Assembly (NCBI GenBank): GCA_022013685.1
Contig: JAKLPV010000206.1
Location: 1 to 46,721 of the forward strand
Origin: Anaerolineae bacterium
GTDB taxonomy: Bacteria; Chloroflexota; Anaerolineae; Anaerolineales; Villigracilaceae
Reading direction: 5' to 3'
DNA length: 46,721 bases
A program made the position numbers and the translations under genes. The stretch's first letter is position 1; each line of letters opens with the position of its first letter. Below are positions 42,531 through 46,721 of the stretch, piece after piece. The notes below the pieces were generated by a model. It was given only the letters and a program-made list of their open reading frames with translations. It was not told where the DNA came from and ran no database searches.

Positions 42531-42556
42531 ATACTCATTTCAGGGAGCACTAATTT

Positions 42557-44230
42557 ATGCGTTCTTCAACGATCAAATCCGGCTTTGAGCGCGCCCCACA
42601 CAGGGCTTTACTCAAGGCTACCGGCGTCACCGACGCCGATATGAACAAGCCTTTCGTGGCAATCGTCAACTCCTATGTGGATATTGTCCCCGGGCATGTT
42701 CACCTGCAAGATTTCGGCAAGTTGATCAAGGATGCCGTGCGCGCCGCCGGGGCGGTTCCGTTCGAGTTCAACACCATCGGCGTCGATGACGGCATCGCCA
42801 TGGGGCATTCCGGGATGAAATTTTCCCTGCCTTCGCGCGAGTTGATCGCCGACTGCGTGGAAACCATGATGGAAGCGCACCAGTTCGACGGCATGGTGTG
42901 CATTCCCAACTGCGACAAAATCGTTCCGGGTATGTTGATGGCTGCGGCCAGGGTCAACGTCCCGGCGATTTTTATTTCGGGCGGGCCGATGGCTGCCGGG
43001 CGCACCCCGGACGGTGAAAAAATTGACCTGATCTCGGTCTTCGAAGGCGTTGGCGCATTCGCCAGCGGGAAGATCGACGCCGCGCGCCTGAAACTGCTCG
43101 AAGATTTCGCCTGCCCTTCGTGCGGATCATGCTCGGGCATGTTTACGGCCAACAGCATGAACTGCCTGATGGAAGCCCTCGGGCTGGCCCTGCCCTATAA
43201 CGGTTCCGCGCTGGCCAAGACCCCCGAACGCGAAGAACTGGCTCTTAAAGCTGCCGGGCGCATCATGGATCTGATCGAACGCCAGATCAAACCGCGTGAC
43301 ATCGTCACCGCCGAAGCCCTGGACGATGCCTTCGCTTTGGACATGGCGATGGGCGGCTCGACCAACACCGTTCTGCATACGCTGGCGATCGCCCACGAAG
43401 CCGGGCTGGATTACCCGATGGAACGCATCAACCTGGTCTCCGAGCGGGTTCCGCACCTGTGCAAGGTTTCGCCCTCGGGCAAATGGCACATGGAAGATGT
43501 TCACCGCGCCGGGGGCATACCCGCTATTTTGCAGGAAGTCCAACGCGGAACCAACTCGCTGCACTTCGACCGCATCACCGTTTCGGGCGTCAGCCTGGGC
43601 GAATCGATCAAAGATGCCGAGATCCAGGATGATGAAGTCATTCGCCATTTCGACAATCCGCACTCGATTCACGGAGGGTTGTCTGTGCTGTTCGGCAACC
43701 TGGCCCCCAACGGCGCAGTCGTCAAGACCGGCGGCGTTGGGCATTCGATGATCAAATTTTCCGGCCCGGCGCGGATCTACGAATCTCAGGACGAGGCCAT
43801 CAAAGGCATCATGGCGCGCGAAGTGCAGGCCGGGGATGTGGTTGTCATCCGCTACGAGGGGCCGCGCGGCGGACCGGGCATGCAGGAAATGCTCTCGCCG
43901 ACCAGCGCCATCATGGGCATGGGCCTGGGCGACAAAGTGGCACTGATCACCGACGGGCGTTTTAGCGGCGGCACACGCGGGGCTTGTATCGGGCATGTAT
44001 CCCCGGAGGCTGCTGCGGGTGGGCCGATCGCGGCCATCCAGCCCGGAGACATGATCGAATTGGATCTGATGGCTCGCACATTAAACGTCCGCTTAACGGA
44101 TGAAGAAATTCAAAAGAGACTGGCTGTCTTGCCACCCTTCAAATCTAAGGCGACCAGTAAGTGGTTGAAGCGCTACGCTTATTTTGTGACCAGCGCTGAT
44201 ACAGGTGCGGTATTGACGACAGATTTTTGA
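42557..44230 (+). CDS. ilvD: Dihydroxy-acid dehydratase
   Basis: A 557-residue iron-sulphur enzyme that dehydrates 2,3-dihydroxy-isovalerate and -methylvalerate, the third common step of valine and isoleucine synthesis. Cluster cysteines are visible in [17 protein letters not shown] and [19 protein letters not shown]. Other family segments are [35 protein letters not shown] and [20 protein letters not shown]. The length is standard for the family. AGGGAG lies 9 bp before the ATG. It is the first structural gene after the two attenuators. Confidence 0.97.
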   Translation: MRSSTIKSGFERAPHRALLKATGVTDADMNKPFVAIVNSYVDIVPGHVHLQDFGKLIKDAVRAAGAVPFEFNTIGVDDGIAMGHSGMKFSLPSRELIADCVETMMEAHQFDGMVCIPNCDKIVPGMLMAAARVNVPAIFISGGPMAAGRTPDGEKIDLISVFEGVGAFASGKIDAARLKLLEDFACPSCGSCSGMFTANSMNCLMEALGLALPYNGSALAKTPEREELALKAAGRIMDLIERQIKPRDIVTAEALDDAFALDMAMGGSTNTVLHTLAIAHEAGLDYPMERINLVSERVPHLCKVSPSGKWHMEDVHRAGGIPAILQEVQRGTNSLHFDRITVSGVSLGESIKDAEIQDDEVIRHFDNPHSIHGGLSVLFGNLAPNGAVVKTGGVGHSMIKFSGPARIYESQDEAIKGIMAREVQAGDVVVIRYEGPRGGPGMQEMLSPTSAIMGMGLGDKVALITDGRFSGGTRGACIGHVSPEAAAGGPIAAIQPGDMIELDLMARTLNVRLTDEEIQKRLAVLPPFKSKATSKWLKRYAYFVTSADTGAVLTTDF

Positions 44231-44236
44231 TAGCGC

Positions 44237-44278
44237 GATATTGGTTATTCGATACTCGAATTTCCAATAACCAATATC
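44237..44278. repeat. 13-bp inverted repeat between ilvD and ilvB
   Basis: GATATTGGTTATT and AATAACCAATATC form a perfect stem around 16 bases. CTCGAAT motifs recur in and after it. No T-tract follows, so read-through to ilvB is expected. It may be an mRNA-stability hairpin or a short intergenic repeat. Confidence 0.6.
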
Positions 44279-44315
44279 TACTCTCGAATAACTAATCTCG
44301 ACTTTAGGAGAACTT

Positions 44316-46010
44316 ATGAAAAAAACTGGTGCTGAAATAATGTGGGAGTGTGTGGTGCGGGAGGGTGTGGATGTTGTCTTTGGCTACCCCGGCGGCGCGA
44401 ACATGCCGATTTACGACGCCATGCTGAGCTACCCGATCCACCATGTGCTGGTGCGCCACGAACAGGGCGCGGCGCACATGGCCGATGGCTATGCCCGCGC
44501 TTCGGGCAAGGTCGGAGTAGCCATGGGAACGTCGGGACCGGGCGCAACCAACCTGGTAACGGGCATCGCAACAGCGATGATGGACTCTTCGCCAGTGGTT
44601 TTCATCACCGGGCAAGTGGCCGCGCACCTGATCGGCGGCGATGCCTTCCAGGAAGTGGATGTGACCGGCATTACCCTGCCAATCACCAAGCACAATTATC
44701 TCGTGACCCGCGCCGATGAAATTGCCGAAGTGGTGCGCGAGGCGTTTTATATCGCCCGCAGCGGCCGGCCAGGTCCGGTGCTGATCGATTTTTGCAAAAA
44801 CGCCCAAATCGAACAGACCGAATTTATCTACCCGGAAGAAGTTAAATTGCCCGGCTACCAGCCGCCATCCCACGCGCCCAAAGCCGACCTGGAAAGCGCG
44901 GTTGCGCTGATTGAGCAATCCCAGCGTCCGATCATCCTGTGCGGGCATGGCATCATCATGTCTGGCGCAGAAGAAATCTTGCAGCACTTTGCGATCAAAA
45001 CCCAGACCCCGGTCGCATCCACCCTGCTCGGGCTGGGAGCTTTTCCCGCTTCGCACCCGCTCAGCCTGGGGATGATGGGCATGCACGGCGAGGCCCACAC
45101 CAACCTGGCCATCCAGAACTCGGATTTGATCCTGGCCTTCGGGATGCGCTTCGACGACCGTGTGACCGGCACGCTCAAGACATACGCGCCCAAAGCCAAG
45201 AAAATCCACATCGAGATCGACCCCTCGGAAGTTCACAAAAACGTTGCAGTCGATGTGCCGCTGGTCGGCGACCTGAAGACCGTCCTGACCGACCTGGTGC
45301 CGATGCTGGACGAATACGACCATGATGAATGGATCGGGCAAATCCACGCCTGGCGCGATGAGGGCGATGCCCGCAGCATCATGGCCTGGCCTGAGGACGA
45401 GAAGCTGTATGTTGCCCACCTGATTAGCGACATCTGGAAAGCAACCGGCGGCGGGGCGATCGTCACCACCGATGTGGGCCAGCACCAGATGTGGACGGCC
45501 CAGTACTACCACCTCGACAAACCCAACCGCTGGATCACATCCGGTGGCGCCGGCACGATGGGCTTTGGCCTGCCCTCGGCCATCGGGGCCTGGTTTGCCA
45601 AAAAAGACCAGGAAATCTGGGCGGTTGCCGGCGACGGCGGCTTCCAGATGACTGCCTGCGAGCTTTCAACCGCCGTCCAGGAAGGCGCGAACGTCAAGGT
45701 TGCGATCATGAACAATAACTTCCTCGGCATGGTGCGCCAGTGGCAGGAATTTTTCTTCGAGAAACGCTACTCCGCGGTCAACATGCTCAGCCCCGACTTT
45801 GTCAAACTGGCAGACGCGCACGGCATCCCGGCCCGCCTCGTCACCAAACGGGAAGAAGTCGCAGAAGCCATTGAATGGGCGCGCAAAACGCCCGGCCCGG
45901 TTGTGCTTGAATTCCGCGTAGAGAAAGAAGACGCCGTTTACCCGATGGTTCCGGCAGGCGCAGCGCTCGACCAGATGATCCGCAGGCCAGTCCGGCAAGG
46001 AAAAAAGTAA
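44316..46010 (+). CDS. ilvB: Acetolactate synthase large subunit
   Basis: A 564-residue thiamine-diphosphate enzyme that condenses two pyruvates, or pyruvate with 2-oxobutanoate. Family marks are VFGYPGGANMPIYDAML, the catalytic-Glu segment LVRHEQGAAHMADGYARASG, SGPGATNLVTGIATAMMDS and the ThDP motif AGDGGFQMTACELSTAVQEG to NNN. The length is typical. TAGGAGAACTT precedes the ATG. The small subunit follows 10 bp after its stop. Feedback control by valine would act through IlvN. Confidence 0.97.
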   Translation: MKKTGAEIMWECVVREGVDVVFGYPGGANMPIYDAMLSYPIHHVLVRHEQGAAHMADGYARASGKVGVAMGTSGPGATNLVTGIATAMMDSSPVVFITGQVAAHLIGGDAFQEVDVTGITLPITKHNYLVTRADEIAEVVREAFYIARSGRPGPVLIDFCKNAQIEQTEFIYPEEVKLPGYQPPSHAPKADLESAVALIEQSQRPIILCGHGIIMSGAEEILQHFAIKTQTPVASTLLGLGAFPASHPLSLGMMGMHGEAHTNLAIQNSDLILAFGMRFDDRVTGTLKTYAPKAKKIHIEIDPSEVHKNVAVDVPLVGDLKTVLTDLVPMLDEYDHDEWIGQIHAWRDEGDARSIMAWPEDEKLYVAHLISDIWKATGGGAIVTTDVGQHQMWTAQYYHLDKPNRWITSGGAGTMGFGLPSAIGAWFAKKDQEIWAVAGDGGFQMTACELSTAVQEGANVKVAIMNNNFLGMVRQWQEFFFEKRYSAVNMLSPDFVKLADAHGIPARLVTKREEVAEAIEWARKTPGPVVLEFRVEKEDAVYPMVPAGAALDQMIRRPVRQGKK

Positions 46011-46020
46011 AGAGGAAACC

Positions 46021-46581
46021 ATGCAATATACATTCATCGCACTTGTAGAAAATAAACCCGGTGTTTTGAACCGTGTGGCGTCGCTCTTTCGTCGGCGCAA
46101 TTTCAACATCGAATCGCTGGCCGTCGGGCGAACCGAAAAAGCGGATGTCTCGCGTATGACGATTGTGGTCGATTGCGCCAACGGCGACATGGACGCCCAC
46201 AAAATCGAGGCCAATTTGTATAAATTGGTCAATATCATCGATGTGCAGGATGTCACCCGCCAACCCGCGGTGACCCGTGACCTGGCGCTGATCAAGGTGC
46301 AGGTCGGCCCCGAGAAACGCTCCGAGGTCAATAACCTGGCTGAAATTTTCCGCGCCCGCATCGTGGATGTGGCGGCCGATTCGGTCATCGTTGAGATCAC
46401 CGGCACCGAGGAAAAAATCGAAGGCATGATCGAACTGCTGCGCCCGATCGGCATCGCCGAAATGGTACGCACCGGACAGGTCTCGATGATGCGCGGCGCC
46501 CATTCGGGAGTCCGCCGCACGGCTGGCGCGAACGGCAACGGCTGGAACAATGACGACCCGCAAGGTCTGGCGGATTACTAA
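46021..46581 (+). CDS. ilvN: Acetolactate synthase small (regulatory) subunit
   Basis: A 186-residue regulatory subunit with an N-terminal ACT domain (about 2-75: MQYTFIALVENKPGVLNRVA, FRRRNFNIESLAVGRTEKAD) and the conserved C-terminal domain (about 80-160: IKVQVGPEKRSEVNNLAEIF, ARIVDVAADSVIVEITGTEE). It binds valine and sets activity of IlvB. GAGGAAACC precedes the ATG. The last 25 residues are Gly/Asn-rich and less conserved. No ilvC is in the remaining 140 bp. Confidence 0.96.
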   Translation: MQYTFIALVENKPGVLNRVASLFRRRNFNIESLAVGRTEKADVSRMTIVVDCANGDMDAHKIEANLYKLVNIIDVQDVTRQPAVTRDLALIKVQVGPEKRSEVNNLAEIFRARIVDVAADSVIVEITGTEEKIEGMIELLRPIGIAEMVRTGQVSMMRGAHSGVRRTAGANGNGWNNDDPQGLADY

Positions 46582-46601
46582 GGAACGGCTGAAAAATAAC
46601 T

Positions 46602-46718
46602 TACCTCTTTCGGAGCCAAAGTTTTCTGCTACCAGATGGTCTCTATAATTCTCGAAAACACACCCTATTTGGACGCCACAACACGTGTTTTTGAGCTAAC
46701 AACATGGCTAAAGAGGTA
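46602..46718. repeat. Inverted repeat downstream of ilvN (possible MITE or mobile-element end)
   Basis: TACCTCTTT-CGG-AGCCA (46602-46618) and TGGCT-AAAGAGGTA (46705-46718) pair with a three-base bulge; a second stem CTCGAAAACAC/GTGTTTTTGAG (46651-46661, 46685-46695) is nested inside. The 117-bp stretch has no convincing gene. It may terminate the ilv transcript or be a small mobile repeat. An ATG at 46704 (MAKEVS) lies in the right arm and cannot be judged before the window ends. Confidence 0.5.
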
Positions 46719-46721
46719 TCA

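Noticed and set aside
42123..42556. T-box riboswitch before ilvD
   Set aside because: No T-box antiterminator consensus is present, while two leader peptides with matching stems explain the region.
44304..45512. 402-residue open frame antisense to ilvB
   Set aside because: Shadow of a GC-rich conserved gene; no family signature or ribosome-binding site. The same applies to the long antisense frames at 43127-43996, 36105-37106 and 37298-38347.
1..46721. tRNA or rRNA genes
   Set aside because: I looked for cloverleaf-like TTCRANNC segments with acceptor pairing and rRNA-like conserved blocks and saw none; a short tRNA could still be missed by eye.

Overview
The window reads as a chromosomal segment of a moderately GC-rich, non-proteobacterial bacterium. 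The gene content points to Chloroflexota, probably Anaerolineae: a cyclic beta-glucan synthase-like giant protein, NBR1-type Ig domains on a solute-binding lipoprotein, FeoA-FeoB-FeoC with a DtxR-type regulator, and a conserved unnamed protein at 34839-35366 that I associate with that group. This assignment is an inference from gene content; no rRNA or tRNA gene is visible.

Layout. (1) 1-6746: 3' part of a cyclic beta-1,2-glucan synthase (NdvB/GH94 type), cut by the window edge. (2) 6.8-28 kb, all + strand: small and membrane proteins of stress and envelope type (CsbD, GlsB/YeaQ, two AI-2E permeases, YihY, PAS-GGDEF, DUF5670, CBS, TPM, LemA-like, PAP2, GTPase-DUF697, PRC-barrel lipoprotein, CHATG-repeat lipoprotein, DUF3267, CPBP protease, dodecin, solute-binding lipoprotein, RNB nuclease). 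Seven operon heads here carry the same roughly 75-bp element: a CTCCCCC...GGAG box, 25 bp later a second CTCCCC hairpin with covarying stem, and 38 bp after that a TANNATGAA -10-like hexamer. The 25-bp and 38-bp spacings are fixed (one copy is 2 bp short), so this looks like one promoter architecture defining a regulon, and it is my main candidate for an undescribed system. (3) 28074-29627: an insertion sequence with imperfect terminal repeats and a transposase split at an A9 run. (4) 29.7-33.9 kb, - strand: a run of small accessory genes (YjbR, GyrI-like, DUF2277, DUF4287, DUF1801, HhH, ThiS/MoaD-like, BNR-repeat, VOC); three of the distal four have a single-base frameshift. (5) 34-35.4 kb: three unnamed - strand genes. 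(6) 35.4-38.7 kb, + strand: recJ, a PHP phosphoesterase and an ABC permease. (7) 38.7-42.1 kb: feoA-feoB-feoC on the - strand, divergent from a DtxR/MntR-type regulator, with a palindromic operator candidate between them. (8) 42.1-46.6 kb: ilvD-ilvB-ilvN preceded by two consecutive leader-peptide attenuators. Each has a Val/Ile/Leu-rich peptide, an antiterminator pairing and an intrinsic terminator.

How the parts work together. The ilv genes make branched-chain amino acids from pyruvate or 2-oxobutanoate and appear to be controlled by ribosome stalling at branched-chain codons, tested twice in series. The feo genes import ferrous iron, probably under the adjacent metal-responsive repressor. 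The 7-28 kb block looks like a coordinated general stress or cell-envelope regulon built on the repeated promoter element; its regulator is not identifiable in the window.
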